A DNA stretch of 64,000 bases from Sphingomonas xinjiangensis (GTDB lineage: Bacteria > Pseudomonadota > Alphaproteobacteria > Sphingomonadales > Sphingomonadaceae). The position numbers and the translations under genes are program-made. The stretch's first letter is position 1, and each line of letters starts with the position of its first letter. A model generated the notes under the pieces. The model was not told the DNA's origin and ran no database searches. It worked only from the letters and a program-made list of their open reading frames with translations. The stretch covers positions 496,001-560,000 of the forward strand of contig NZ_JACIJF010000001.1 in the NCBI RefSeq assembly GCF_014199255.1, given 5' to 3'. Below are positions 32,381 to 40,449 of this stretch, piece by piece.

Positions 32381-32410
32381 GGCTTTCCAGGAGGGCGCCC
32401 CTGGAAAGCC
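32381..32410. other. Perfect 11-bp inverted repeat
   Basis: GGCTTTCCAGG (32,381-32,391) pairs fully with CCTGGAAAGCC (32,400-32,410) around an 8-nt loop that is itself GC-rich. No T tract follows. Could be an attenuator, protein site or insertion scar. Confidence 0.5.
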
Positions 32411-32528
32411 GGGCAATCATTGCGCCTCGAAGCGTAACGCTACGATGAATAGAATGGGGGTTGAGAGCTTGCGCCTCATCATGACACTGCCGTGCACCGT
32501 CGCGCGAACGCTGGATCTGGGGTAGATT

Positions 32529-32569
32529 GAGCCGAGCCGCAGGGGGATGAAAGCGGCTCGGCTCTTCTT
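32529..32569 (+). terminator. Second strong terminator
   Basis: GAGCCGAGCCGC and GCGGCTCGGCTC form a perfect 12-bp stem followed by TTCTT. Together with the hairpin at 32,336 this makes double termination before the tail genes. Confidence 0.75.
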
Positions 32570-32706
32570 GGAAAGGGCGTTTGGAGACCCGCTAACTGTA
32601 TAGCGCCGGTCAAAGCACTCAGCCAAATCGGATTGAGGACTTTTTTGCCGGAGGGTGGTGTCACAAAACGCTCCGACAACGTCTGCTTGCCGCACTTTGC
32701 TATTGG

Positions 32707-32886
32707 CTACCGCCGTACCACGACTTGATCTGCCGGTCTCGCGGCGGCGTTGCGCGCAAGTTCATCGCATTGAGCAGCCATCAGCTCATGGCCGGCCTTA
32801 GCGAAAAGATCTTCAGCGCTTTTTGCGGCCTTTCGTGCCGCAATAGCGCGTACCTTAAGATTCTTAACAGATCCGCAATCGGACAT
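32707..32886 (-). CDS. Small helical protein (59 aa)
   Basis: MSDCGSVKNLKVRAIAARKA then AKSAEDLFAKAGHELMAAQC, a basic then acidic amphipathic helix. GGGAG lies 7 nt before the ATG. Unrecognised. Confidence 0.58.
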   Translation of the reverse strand: MSDCGSVKNLKVRAIAARKAAKSAEDLFAKAGHELMAAQCDELARNAAARPADQVVVRR

Positions 32887-33117
32887 TGTGCTTCTCCCGT
32901 AAGCGGGAGCTTTCCAGTGCTCTCAGTTGCCGCATGCTTTAGATAGCTGGCAATATCGAGTTCTCTACCACGTAAAGTGCTACTGAGGTACTATATAAAA
33001 TCAGGTAGTACCCGGCGGCTGATCCATGAGGCGCCCGAACTCACCTGCGAGGTCGAGATCCGCTATTGCCCTCGACCCACCCAAACCAAATCTCGACTCG
33101 ACGAGCGGGCATACCGG

Positions 33118-33291
33118 CTAACGTTTGATGGAGCCGACTGGCGTCGTCCCTTTCCAGACCTCACATGTGGGGCAGTCTGGATCTTCGCTCGCCGCTTTCA
33201 ACGCCTGATCGTCATTGTCTGCGAGCAGATCTTTGCCCTTGACGATTTTGCCGGTCACTTCGCCCCGTTTGTAGACCCGATAATGCCGCAT
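33118..33291 (-). CDS. Small sphingomonad-type protein (57 aa)
   Basis: MRHYRVYKRGEVTGKIVKGKD then LADNDDQALKAASEDPDCPT ending VWKGTTPVGSIKR. The MRHYRVY...DDxQAL...xVWxG pattern is a short family I recall as common in Sphingomonas chromosomes. Unknown function. It is host-like in character. Confidence 0.62.
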   Translation of the reverse strand: MRHYRVYKRGEVTGKIVKGKDLLADNDDQALKAASEDPDCPTCEVWKGTTPVGSIKR

Positions 33292-33548
33292 CTTTCCCAA
33301 CATTTGCGGGCGGCTACCTGTTTCCTACTTAAGCCTCAAGGGGGTTACGTAGTAACCCTTAAAGCCGCAGCAGACCTGCGTGCGAGGTCGGTGCGACCCC
33401 GTTGGGCCGCTCCAGCTTCCAACGACGCCCGCAGGTGTGCCCGGGCCCGAACTGGCCTGCCGGGTGTTCTTGTCGCATCGCCAGCCACTTATTCGGCCGC
33501 TGGTGACCGGTAGCGTTGTTGCTCCCCCGATCTGCGCGGAGCGATTTA

Positions 33549-33797
33549 ATACCACTCTTCTACTTTCACACCCAGACGGGCACCCGCTACACTGACGTTG
33601 ACGGGACTGATCTCGCAGGGCCAGTCGACGCACGAAGGCAGGCGATCCAGACCTGCGGTCAGATGATGCAGGAGGCGCCGGAAGGGTTCTGGGGCTCTCG
33701 GCCATGGAGTGTGACCGTCACAGACGCGGTGGGATTGGTGCTTTGGGAAATCTCGATCGATGGTCAATCCTCGGCAGCTACGATGACCATGGACTGA
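33549..33797 (+). CDS. DUF6894-like small protein with ATA in place of the start codon
   Basis: Reads IPLFYFHTQTGTRYTDVDG then ARRQAIQTCGQMMQEAPE, then WSVTVTDAVGLVLWEISIDG. Members usually start MPxFYFH. Here the codon is ATA (33,549), although GGAG sits 7 nt upstream at correct spacing. Either ATA initiates weakly, an upstream TTG at 33,516 is used, or the gene lost its start. Confidence 0.6.
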   Translation: MPLFYFHTQTGTRYTDVDGTDLAGPVDARRQAIQTCGQMMQEAPEGFWGSRPWSVTVTDAVGLVLWEISIDGQSSAATMTMD

Positions 33798-33799
33798 CG

Positions 33800-34341
33800 G
33801 CCGGAGTCGAGATTGCCTGGCGATCCCTAGAGCGCCGAGGCCAGCGAAGCCGGGAAGGCGCCGGCGGCAGCGGCTTCAGCGTCTCCGCATGCACCCCATA
33901 GAACAGAAGCAGTTCTGGAGCCGGTGACCTAACCGTCCCGTGCTTTTAGGCATGCCGTGTGCCAGCTTGTCGATTCCATCCAATACATTTCCAGCTTGTT
34001 TCCACCCAATGCGGCGGGCTTCGGCCCCTACAGGGATAATGTACTGCCATCCTGGCCCGGTCTCACGCCCCCCTGAGACCGGGTCATCTCTTTAGCGGCA
34101 TTGATCTCGCAGGGCCGTCTGGACGGGGTCGCACTGCACAATTTGCATGACGCTGAACGCTTCCGTCTGACGGACTGCCTTATCGCTCCTGCCGCGCCGA
34201 AGAATTCGAAGCCAGATCCGCGACATTGAAGCTCTCCTGCGATTGTCGATGAGCAAGCTGAGCATCAAATGTTACCCCCGCATGTCCATGCCGTCTGCTT
34301 AACGAGATTTCGGACGAGCTGGGCGCGGAGCGGGTCATACC
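33800..34341. other. Non-coding stretch with a 10-bp hairpin
   Basis: I see no convincing gene here. CCCGGTCTCA (34,056-34,065) and TGAGACCGGG (34,074-34,083) form a perfect stem followed by TCATCTCTTT, terminator-like for the plus strand. The rest shows no ORF or repeat I can support. It is the right end of the cargo block. Confidence 0.55.
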
Positions 34342-34379
34342 TCACGGCGGCAGTCCCCTGTCCACCGGCATGTCACCCT
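34342..34379 (+). promoter_or_regulatory. Dispersed late element, copy 8, restarting tail genes
   Basis: TCACGGCGGCAG, 20 nt, CACCCT, 6 nt, ATG at 34,386. It deviates at two positions of the 12-mer but keeps the spacing. It lies just after a block with three terminator-like hairpins, so the tail genes would need a promoter here. Confidence 0.65.
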
Positions 34380-34385
34380 CCCGCC

Positions 34386-34784
34386 ATGCCCTACACCCAA
34401 CCCACCGCCGACGAGTTCCGCAAGCGCTTCCCCGCGTTCGCAGCGGTGCCAGCGGACACGATCGAATACTGGCTGCAGGACGCGCGCCTGATCGTCACCG
34501 AAAGCTGGGCCGAGGTAGACCGCGCGCCTGCTGAGATGACCTTGGCCGCGCACAACATGTCCGAGAACGGCGTCCTCGGCGGAACCGGCGCTGTAGGCGA
34601 CCTGCGCACCATGGGTGTAACCGACTTCAAGTCCGCCAGCATGTCGGTGAGCTTCGACAGCTCGGTCGGCGTGTCGACCGGGTACAAGGCCACCCGCTAC
34701 GGGCGCGCGTTCGAGGTGTTCCTGCGGCGCAACGTCGGAGGCCCGCGACTGGTAGGCACGCTCAGCCCGGGGTGGTGCGGATGA
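34386..34784 (+). CDS. Head-tail connector protein (DUF4054-like)
   Basis: 132 residues. MPYTQPTADEFRKRFPAFAAVPADTIEYWLQDARLIVTESWAEVDR is the classic N-terminus of the DUF4054 adaptor family, followed by a beta-hairpin region and TGYKATRYGRAFEVFLRRNVGGPRLV. It binds under the portal. The start is placed 6 nt after the CACCCT block of the late element, with no Shine-Dalgarno. Confidence 0.85.
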   Translation: MPYTQPTADEFRKRFPAFAAVPADTIEYWLQDARLIVTESWAEVDRAPAEMTLAAHNMSENGVLGGTGAVGDLRTMGVTDFKSASMSVSFDSSVGVSTGYKATRYGRAFEVFLRRNVGGPRLVGTLSPGWCG

Positions 34785-35014
34785 GTGACGCGACGTTCGG
34801 CATTCTACTAGCCGCTGTGCCCTGGGGCATAATCGCGCTGCGCCTGATCTACTGCATGATCTTCTGGCGCACCTATGACGAAACCTGGGCCTGGATCCAC
34901 GAGCGTCACCGGCTGACTGGTGAGGAGCGGCACATTCAGAAGGTGCAGGGCGTGCCTATGGCGCCGCCGCCGAGCCCGCCCGGGTCACCAATGCCCTCCA
35001 GGCCGTCGCGCTGA
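34781..35014 (+). CDS. Small membrane protein (77 aa)
   Basis: MSDATFGILLAAVPWGIIAL-RLIYCMIFWR gives one membrane helix; a Pro-rich tail follows. ATGA overlap with the connector gene. Membrane genes are unusual in a connector cluster; unknown. Confidence 0.55.
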   Translation: MSDATFGILLAAVPWGIIALRLIYCMIFWRTYDETWAWIHERHRLTGEERHIQKVQGVPMAPPPSPPGSPMPSRPSR

Positions 35015-35403
35015 TGCTAGCCGATGCGTTCGCAGAAATTGCGGTGGCCATTTCAGGCGCGGTCGGTGGTCCGTTTCACGCGGGGCGGCTGCACTGGCCT
35101 GGGGTGCCGGTCGTGGACGATGGCGGATCGATCATCGAGCCCGGGGAGCCGGTCGAGGTCGATTGCATGGTCCAGATTGACCAGGTGACCGAGGCGATGC
35201 GGCAGGAGGCGGGATACACCGATCGTGACGTCCGCATGCTGGTGCTCGCGCCGGGGTTGGAGCGCCGCGTCGACACGGACGCCATCGTGGAAGTGCTGCC
35301 TGGCGCCTTCGTGCCGGCCAATCATGTCGGGCTCTGGTCCGTCGCTTCTAGCGCGCAGGACGTGCTTGGGTTCGCTTTTGATGGGCGGGGGCGGAGGGCG
35401 TGA
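35014..35403 (+). CDS. Head-tail joining protein, probable
   Basis: 129 residues, beta-rich: HAGRLHWPGVPVVDDGGSII, EPVEVDCMVQIDQVTEAMRQE, GYTDRDVRMLVLAPG. Similar proteins sit between DUF4054 and HK97 gp10-like proteins in siphophages. Assigned mainly by position. Confidence 0.6.
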   Translation: MLADAFAEIAVAISGAVGGPFHAGRLHWPGVPVVDDGGSIIEPGEPVEVDCMVQIDQVTEAMRQEAGYTDRDVRMLVLAPGLERRVDTDAIVEVLPGAFVPANHVGLWSVASSAQDVLGFAFDGRGRRA

Positions 35404-35404
35404 C

Positions 35405-35818
35405 TTGCCACTGAAAGGGCACAAAGCTCACCTGCGTCGGCTGCGGAAGCTAAGCGGGGCTGGCTTGGATAGCGTCGTCGGCAAGGCACTGTTCGTTGCC
35501 GGCGAGAGCATCGCCGTGGAGGCGCAATTGAGCATCACCCGCGGTGCCGTATCTGGCAAAGGCCACACCCCGAGCTCCCCCGGTGAGGCTCCCAACAACG
35601 ACACCGGTCGCTTGGCAGGCCAAATCGAGGTGCTTCAGAAGAGTGACAAGCTCGTCGTTGTAACCAGCGAGGCACCGCACAGCACGCCTTTGGAGTTCGG
35701 CACGTCCCGCATGGCCGCGAGGCCGTTCATGCGCCCTGCACGCGACAAGATGGCTCCGGAAGCTCAACGACTTGTGGCTGATGCCGTAGACCGCTTCTCA
35801 AGGAAGTCGCGAGGATGA
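35405..35818 (+). CDS. HK97 gp10-like neck protein
   Basis: About 137 residues. LKGHKAHLRRLRKLSGAG, ALFVAGESIAVEAQLSITRG, VVTSEAPHSTPLEFGTSRMAARPFMRPA with the conserved YA..LEFGT..M.A.PFLRPA-type motif. The start is TTG at 35,405 because GGAGG lies 7 nt upstream and the previous gene ends 1 nt earlier. Confidence 0.82.
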   Translation: MPLKGHKAHLRRLRKLSGAGLDSVVGKALFVAGESIAVEAQLSITRGAVSGKGHTPSSPGEAPNNDTGRLAGQIEVLQKSDKLVVVTSEAPHSTPLEFGTSRMAARPFMRPARDKMAPEAQRLVADAVDRFSRKSRG

Positions 35819-36270
35819 TGGGACTACAATACCATGCGCGCCGCGCCCTCCTGACGAGACTGAGGCGTGACCCTCTGCTGACCTCCCTTGTCGAGAAGGC
35901 CGGTATATATTCGCAGAAGGTGCCTGCCCCGGAGAGGCGCCTAAGTCCCTTCATCAAGACGGGGGTTCCGCAAACACTACCTCGCACGGCAACGTGCCTG
36001 AATGGCGCGAACATCAATCTTCCCGTGGATGCGTTTGCAGGCCCGCGCAAGAGCGGCACGACCGTCCTAGAAGAGGCGGAGGACCATGCAGAGCGTATCG
36101 GGATGGCGATCGAGGGCGCGCTGCACCTGCAGGGCGAAACGGTTGACGTTGACGGCCACCCTCTCCGCCTCACCTACCGGCTGACCGACATCCGCCTATT
36201 CCCGGATGGAGCCGAACTCGACGTGTTCCACTATAGCTGCCTGGTGAACGTCAGAGCCGTTGCCGAGTGA
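35815..36270 (+). CDS. Tail completion/terminator-like protein (DUF3168 position)
   Basis: 151 residues. MMGLQYHARRALLTRLRRDP, then IYSQKVPAPERRLSPFIKTG and LRLTYRLTDIRLFPDGAELD. Resembles tail-terminator families. It overlaps its upstream neighbour at ATGATG. Confidence 0.65.
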   Translation: MMGLQYHARRALLTRLRRDPLLTSLVEKAGIYSQKVPAPERRLSPFIKTGVPQTLPRTATCLNGANINLPVDAFAGPRKSGTTVLEEAEDHAERIGMAIEGALHLQGETVDVDGHPLRLTYRLTDIRLFPDGAELDVFHYSCLVNVRAVAE

Positions 36271-36294
36271 GGCCGGTGGCGGTATCGTGGAGCC

Positions 36295-36546
36295 GTGTCG
36301 GACCACATCGCCCTAGCCATGTTGCGCCAGTTGCTCCGCATTGATGGGATCGACGCAGACGACATCAACGCGATAGCTGATGACCTGAAGTCGGAAGGGC
36401 GTGACATGGACGCCCACCGTGTTCGGCTAACCCTCATGGAAGCGTTTGCCCCATCGGAAAGCGAGTGGCAGGCCGAGCGCGCGCGCAAGATGATCCGCGA
36501 GCGCACCGCCTACATCGCCCGTGACGGCGGCAACGCCCCGGAGTAG
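36295..36546 (+). CDS. Small helical protein before the tail tube (83 aa)
   Basis: GTG start. Reads MSDHIALAMLRQLLRIDGID, two amphipathic helices, no membrane segment. The last codons coincide with late-element copy 7 (encoding DGGN). Confidence 0.58.
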   Translation: MSDHIALAMLRQLLRIDGIDADDINAIADDLKSEGRDMDAHRVRLTLMEAFAPSESEWQAERARKMIRERTAYIARDGGNAPE

Positions 36547-36559
36547 CCGCCCATAGTCT
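36522..36559 (+). promoter_or_regulatory. Dispersed late element, copy 7, before tail tube
   Basis: TGACGGCGGCAA, 20 nt, TAGTCT. Here the following gene starts 31 nt after TAGTCT, with GCGGAG upstream, so it has a normal leader. This copy shows the spacing is kept even without an adjacent ATG. Confidence 0.65.
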
Positions 36560-36562
36560 CCG

Positions 36563-36578
36563 CGCTGGATATCCAGCG
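36563..36578. repeat. 16-bp perfect palindrome before tail tube
   Basis: CGCTGGATATCCAGCG lies in the leader between TAGTCT and the tail tube start. It is symmetric without a loop, so a dimeric protein site or mRNA hairpin near the start is possible. Confidence 0.6.
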
Positions 36579-36589
36579 GAGACACGCGC

Positions 36590-37051
36590 GTGAGCTACCC
36601 CAACGAACCCGATTATGTGGTCGTCCGCCGTGAGGACCCAGATTCCCCCGGCACCTTCGACATCGTCTGCGGCATTGAGTCCGCTGGCTTGAACCAGACG
36701 GCGAACACGTCGGATCGCTTCCGCCGTGACTGTGCCGCTCCGGCAGACGTGGCGACCCGCGCCGTTCGTGTTACCGGCATCCAGTGGGATCTGACCGGCA
36801 CCGGCGTCATCAACATGGACGAGTTCGAGAACATGCAAGCGGCTTTGGGCAACCGGAGCAACTGGCGTGTCGAATACGGCAAGTACGATGATGCCGCTTC
36901 TATTCCCCGCACCGGCACTATCTTCGGCTACTACACCGGCCCCGGTGTGCTGACCGCGTTCAACACGAACGTCGGCGAAGATGGCACGGCTGAGATCACC
37001 ATCGCGGGCGAGAACCGCCCCGTCTGGACCACTGGCACGCCGACCGCTTGA
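36590..37051 (+). CDS. Major tail tube protein
   Basis: 153 residues. Beta-sandwich pattern with YVVVRREDPDSPGTFDIVCGIESAGLN, NTSDRFRRDCAAPADVATRAVRVTG and GTIFGYYTGPGVLTAFN. This is the TTP family typical of siphophages upstream of the G/GT chaperones. It starts at GTG. Confidence 0.83.
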   Translation: MSYPNEPDYVVVRREDPDSPGTFDIVCGIESAGLNQTANTSDRFRRDCAAPADVATRAVRVTGIQWDLTGTGVINMDEFENMQAALGNRSNWRVEYGKYDDAASIPRTGTIFGYYTGPGVLTAFNTNVGEDGTAEITIAGENRPVWTTGTPTA

Positions 37052-37622
37052 TGGACACTGCGGTCACCCTGGCATTCGGCGACGGCAGCTACACGTTCTG
37101 GCTACCCATGGCGCGTATCGTGGAGGTGGAACGCCTTTGCGGCGACAAGTCGATCGTCGCCATGTTCGAAGAGTTCGGCGCGGCGATCGGCCTAGAGCGC
37201 GACACCGACGTCGCCCGCTTCATGGGCTTCGGCTCGGCTCGTATCAAAGACGTGTACGAGGTGATCCGGTGCGCTGCCATCGGCGGCGGCGCTTCCCCGA
37301 TCGACGCGAAGAACCTAGTGGACAACTATGTCGATGGGCGGCCCTACGCGGAGACAGTCCCGGTGGCATGGGCCATCTTGAACGCCGCAGTCATGGGCGT
37401 ATCGCTCAAAAAAAAAGCGCCGGAAGCCGAACCGAACGACATGAGCCGTTCCGAAAGGGAACCGTCGTCGTCAACTGCAACCACCTCGGCTTAGCTTTCG
37501 AGCGCTGTTCTCTCAGCACCTATTGGGAGGCCATGGAGGCTCACAACGAGGCCTTGGACGACAAGCCAAAGGTGTCCGAGGGTTTCCGCGAGATGATGCT
37601 TGGGCAGTTCGGAGCGCACTGA
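37051..37622 (+). CDS. Tail assembly chaperone, frameshifted long form (G-GT-like)
   Basis: The short form reads from ATG 37,051 (TGATG overlap with the tail tube) to a stop at 37,494: DTAVTLAFGDGSYTFWLPMA, IVEVERLCGDKSIVAMFEEFG, and ends with LKKKAPEAEPNDMSR. A run of nine A residues at 37,408-37,416 allows a -1 shift, after which the frame reads SAGSRTERHEPFRKG and ends ALDDKPKVSEGFREMMLGQF at 37,622, just before the tape measure. Lambda G/GT behaves the same way. The long form would help wrap the tape measure during assembly. Confidence 0.72.
37408..37416 (+). promoter_or_regulatory. A9 slippery site for -1 frameshift
   Basis: Nine consecutive A within CTC-AAA-AAA-AAA-GCG. Slippage by -1 joins the two frames of the tail chaperone. 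No clear pseudoknot was sought by folding. Confidence 0.65.
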
Positions 37623-40408
37623 TGGCCGACATCGATCCCGTCATCCTTGAACTGCGCGCCGAGCTCGGCCGCTACAAGGCGGAACTCAAGAGCACCACAG
37701 CGCTCGCACAGACCAGCTTTGACCGCCAGGAACGCGCGGTTGAGAGCCTAGAGCGGCAGATCCGATCGTCGTCTGGCGCAATCAGCGGACAACTTCGCAC
37801 CCTTGCCGGCTCCTTCGCAGGCGCATTCTCGGTACAGCAGCTTACCGGCATCATCGACAGCTACACGCGGTTCCAGAACCAGCTTCGCGTCGCCGGCCTG
37901 GAAGGCGAAGACCTCGCCCGCATCCAAGAGAAGCTGCTCGCCGTCGCTCAGCAGAACGGCGTGGCGATCGAAGCCGTCGGCACCCTCTACTCCCGGGCCG
38001 CGCAGAACCAGCGTGAGCTTGGCGCCAGCACCTCCGACCTGATCAACCTGACGTCGGCAGTCGCCGCCTCGTTGCGCATCTCCGGGACCAGCACCGAGGA
38101 AGCCAGTGGGGCATTGCTCCAGCTTGGCCAGGCGCTCGGTTCGCCGCGCATCCAGGCCGAAGAGTTCAACTCTTTGCTCGACACGATGCAGCCGCTGTTG
38201 CGTGAGGCCGCCAAGCGGATCGAAGGCACTGGCGGTTCGCTCGCCGGTCTGACGCAAAGGATCAAGGACACCGAAGGCCCAGGCGTCTCCAACATTCAGC
38301 TGTTCCGCGCCATCACGGCGTCGCTGGCTGACTTGGAAAAGACCGCGGGCAGTGCGGGCCTCACAATCTCGGGCGCCTTCACGAAGCTCACCAACCAGCT
38401 GACCGTCTATATCGGCCAGGCCGCGCAGACCAACGGCGCCACGGCAGCAATCGCGGGCGGGCTCGAGTTGCTGGCGAACAACCTGGATACCGTGGCAGAC
38501 GCACTCGCGGTTATCGCCGCGCTGGCCTTGGGTCGGTTCGCTGCCGGCATGACCGCGGCTGCGGCATCGTCTGGCCTTGCGTCGACCGCGATGTTCGCCC
38601 TTCAGGCGCGGGCAGCGGGCGCCGCTACCACCATGGAGGCCCTGGCCCTGACGAGCGCCACGGCCGGCCGCACCATGCTTGCGGCGTTCGGCGGCCCCGT
38701 CGGCATAGCGGTTACCGCCCTTGCCCTCGGCATCGGCTTCCTCGCCACCCGCACCGATGATGCCGCCAAGGCTGCGCGCGTAAACGAAGAAGCCCAGCGG
38801 ATCGCAGGCGATACCACGAAACGCGCCGCCGACGCCGCAGAGCGCCTTGCAAGCGCACACGGAAAGACGCGCGTTGAAGCCCTGGCTGCGGCTAAGGCAG
38901 AGTACGAGCTGACCAAGCAGAAGCTGGCCAGCGCGCAGGCGTCGGCGTTGCAGGCGTCGGCTGAGTATGCCCGGACGCGGGCCAAGGCGAACGAGAACTC
39001 CATGGCGGCGCGCGTAGGCGGCCGGAACGCCAACCTGGGCACCTTCTACGCCGCTGACGAGTCCGGCAACCGGGCCGTGTCCGCCGCCGAGCAGCGCATG
39101 AACGTTGCCGACAAGGCCGCGATCGACCTCTACAACGCGCTGACGAAGTTGGGTAAGGCGATCGAGGCGCCCGAACTCACGCCCGCCCCTATCGCGTCGG
39201 ACGACGACAAGAAGAAGAAAAAGGCCAAGGGCCGCACCGGGCCAACTGCCGCTGAAATCCAGGCGCAGTTCGAAGGCGACCTCCGCCGCGCGATGGCGGA
39301 TCAGCTGCAAGACCAGCTTGAAATCACGCGTGACATCGACAAGCGGAAGGACATCCAAGCCGCGCTTGACGAAATCGAATACCAAGAGCGCCTTGCGCAG
39401 ATCCGCAGTCAGAAGGACTATACGGCTGCCCAGAAGACGCGTCTGACCGCCGAACTCAACAAGCAGTTCGGGCGCCAAGTTGGTGCCGACGGGGAGGTGG
39501 TGCGGATTGCCACCCCGCGCAGCCGGGCACGTATTGAGGAGGCCGAGCAGCGCCGCGCGGACATGCTGGAGCGCCAGCTGCGCGATGATCAGGACACGCT
39601 TGCCGCTGAGGCTGAGCTGGTTGACGGTCGCCGGGAGCGCTTGGCGCTAGAACGCCGCATCCTTGAACTTGCGCAGGACGAGGAGCGGTCCCGCCTTGAG
39701 GCGTCGATCGCCGCCGGCGAGATAGCGGACGTGGCGAAAGCGCGGGTAAACCTGGAGCGGCGCCAAGGTGCTGAGCGGCAAGGGCTGAGCCGCCAGTACG
39801 AAAGCCCGTTCGAGAGCTACTCACGGCGCCTCAGCGGGCGCGGCGACAACATCGGTGATGAGGTGCAGCAGCTTGTCGTTCAACGCTTGGACGAGGTGGA
39901 CGACGCCATTGCAGACGCCGTCACCCAGAAGCTGGGCATCAAAGACCCGCTGATCGGTCAGCTGCTGTCCCTGTTCATCGAACAGAACCTGCTCGCGCCG
40001 ATCGCTGAAGCCCTGAAGAACAGCAAGGGCCAGGGTTTCGGGGCGACGCTCAGCAGCATCGGCAATGCGATTTTCGGGCGAGCCTCGGGCGGGTCTGTGG
40101 CGCCGGGCCAGATGGTCCGGGTCAACGAAGGCGCGAGCCCCGGCCGCGTCGAGTATTTTCAGCCAAACCAGGGTGGGAAGATCATCCCGCTGGGCCAGGA
40201 GCGCGCCGCATTACCAAGCCGCGGCGGCACCACCATCGTCTCCGCCCCGCAGTTCAATCTCAAGGGCGCCGTCATCACCCCGCAGCTCTACGCCGACATG
40301 CAGCGCATCAGCGAGGAAAGCGCCACGAAGGCGGCCGCAGCCAGCTACAACCGATCCATGCGCGACGCCCCTGGTGCCGTGGCTCAGTCACGCCGCTTCG
40401 GAGGTTGA
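37622..40408 (+). CDS. Tail tape measure protein
   Basis: 928 residues. The N-terminus ELRAELGRYKAELKSTTALAQTSFDRQERAVESLERQIR is coiled coil; LAGSFAGAFSVQQLTGIIDSYTRFQNQLRVAG and TGTLYSRAAQN-type repeats are standard tape measure motifs. A hydrophobic stretch (about 310-380) and long charged helices follow. Length fixes tail length. The start overlaps the chaperone stop (TGATG) and the stop is the start of late-element copy 5. Confidence 0.93.
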   Translation: MADIDPVILELRAELGRYKAELKSTTALAQTSFDRQERAVESLERQIRSSSGAISGQLRTLAGSFAGAFSVQQLTGIIDSYTRFQNQLRVAGLEGEDLARIQEKLLAVAQQNGVAIEAVGTLYSRAAQNQRELGASTSDLINLTSAVAASLRISGTSTEEASGALLQLGQALGSPRIQAEEFNSLLDTMQPLLREAAKRIEGTGGSLAGLTQRIKDTEGPGVSNIQLFRAITASLADLEKTAGSAGLTISGAFTKLTNQLTVYIGQAAQTNGATAAIAGGLELLANNLDTVADALAVIAALALGRFAAGMTAAAASSGLASTAMFALQARAAGAATTMEALALTSATAGRTMLAAFGGPVGIAVTALALGIGFLATRTDDAAKAARVNEEAQRIAGDTTKRAADAAERLASAHGKTRVEALAAAKAEYELTKQKLASAQASALQASAEYARTRAKANENSMAARVGGRNANLGTFYAADESGNRAVSAAEQRMNVADKAAIDLYNALTKLGKAIEAPELTPAPIASDDDKKKKKAKGRTGPTAAEIQAQFEGDLRRAMADQLQDQLEITRDIDKRKDIQAALDEIEYQERLAQIRSQKDYTAAQKTRLTAELNKQFGRQVGADGEVVRIATPRSRARIEEAEQRRADMLERQLRDDQDTLAAEAELVDGRRERLALERRILELAQDEERSRLEASIAAGEIADVAKARVNLERRQGAERQGLSRQYESPFESYSRRLSGRGDNIGDEVQQLVVQRLDEVDDAIADAVTQKLGIKDPLIGQLLSLFIEQNLLAPIAEALKNSKGQGFGATLSSIGNAIFGRASGGSVAPGQMVRVNEGASPGRVEYFQPNQGGKIIPLGQERAALPSRGGTTIVSAPQFNLKGAVITPQLYADMQRISEESATKAAAASYNRSMRDAPGAVAQSRRFGG

Positions 40409-40443
40409 CGGCGGCAATGGGGGAGGCCGGCACAGCATAGCCA
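40406..40443 (+). promoter_or_regulatory. Dispersed late element, copy 5, before distal tail gene
   Basis: TGACGGCGGCAA, 20 nt, TAGCCA, 6 nt, ATG at 40,450. The first three bases are the tape measure stop. No Shine-Dalgarno at the ATG. Confidence 0.72.
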
Positions 40444-40449
40444 TGCCCA

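Noticed and set aside
32417..32695. 92-codon minus-strand frame across the second terminator
   Set aside because: It runs through a perfect terminator hairpin and shows no ribosome-binding site or family pattern.
37748..39478. 576-codon minus-strand frame under the tape measure gene
   Set aside because: Same reason: GC-driven antisense frame opposite a convincing coiled-coil tape measure.
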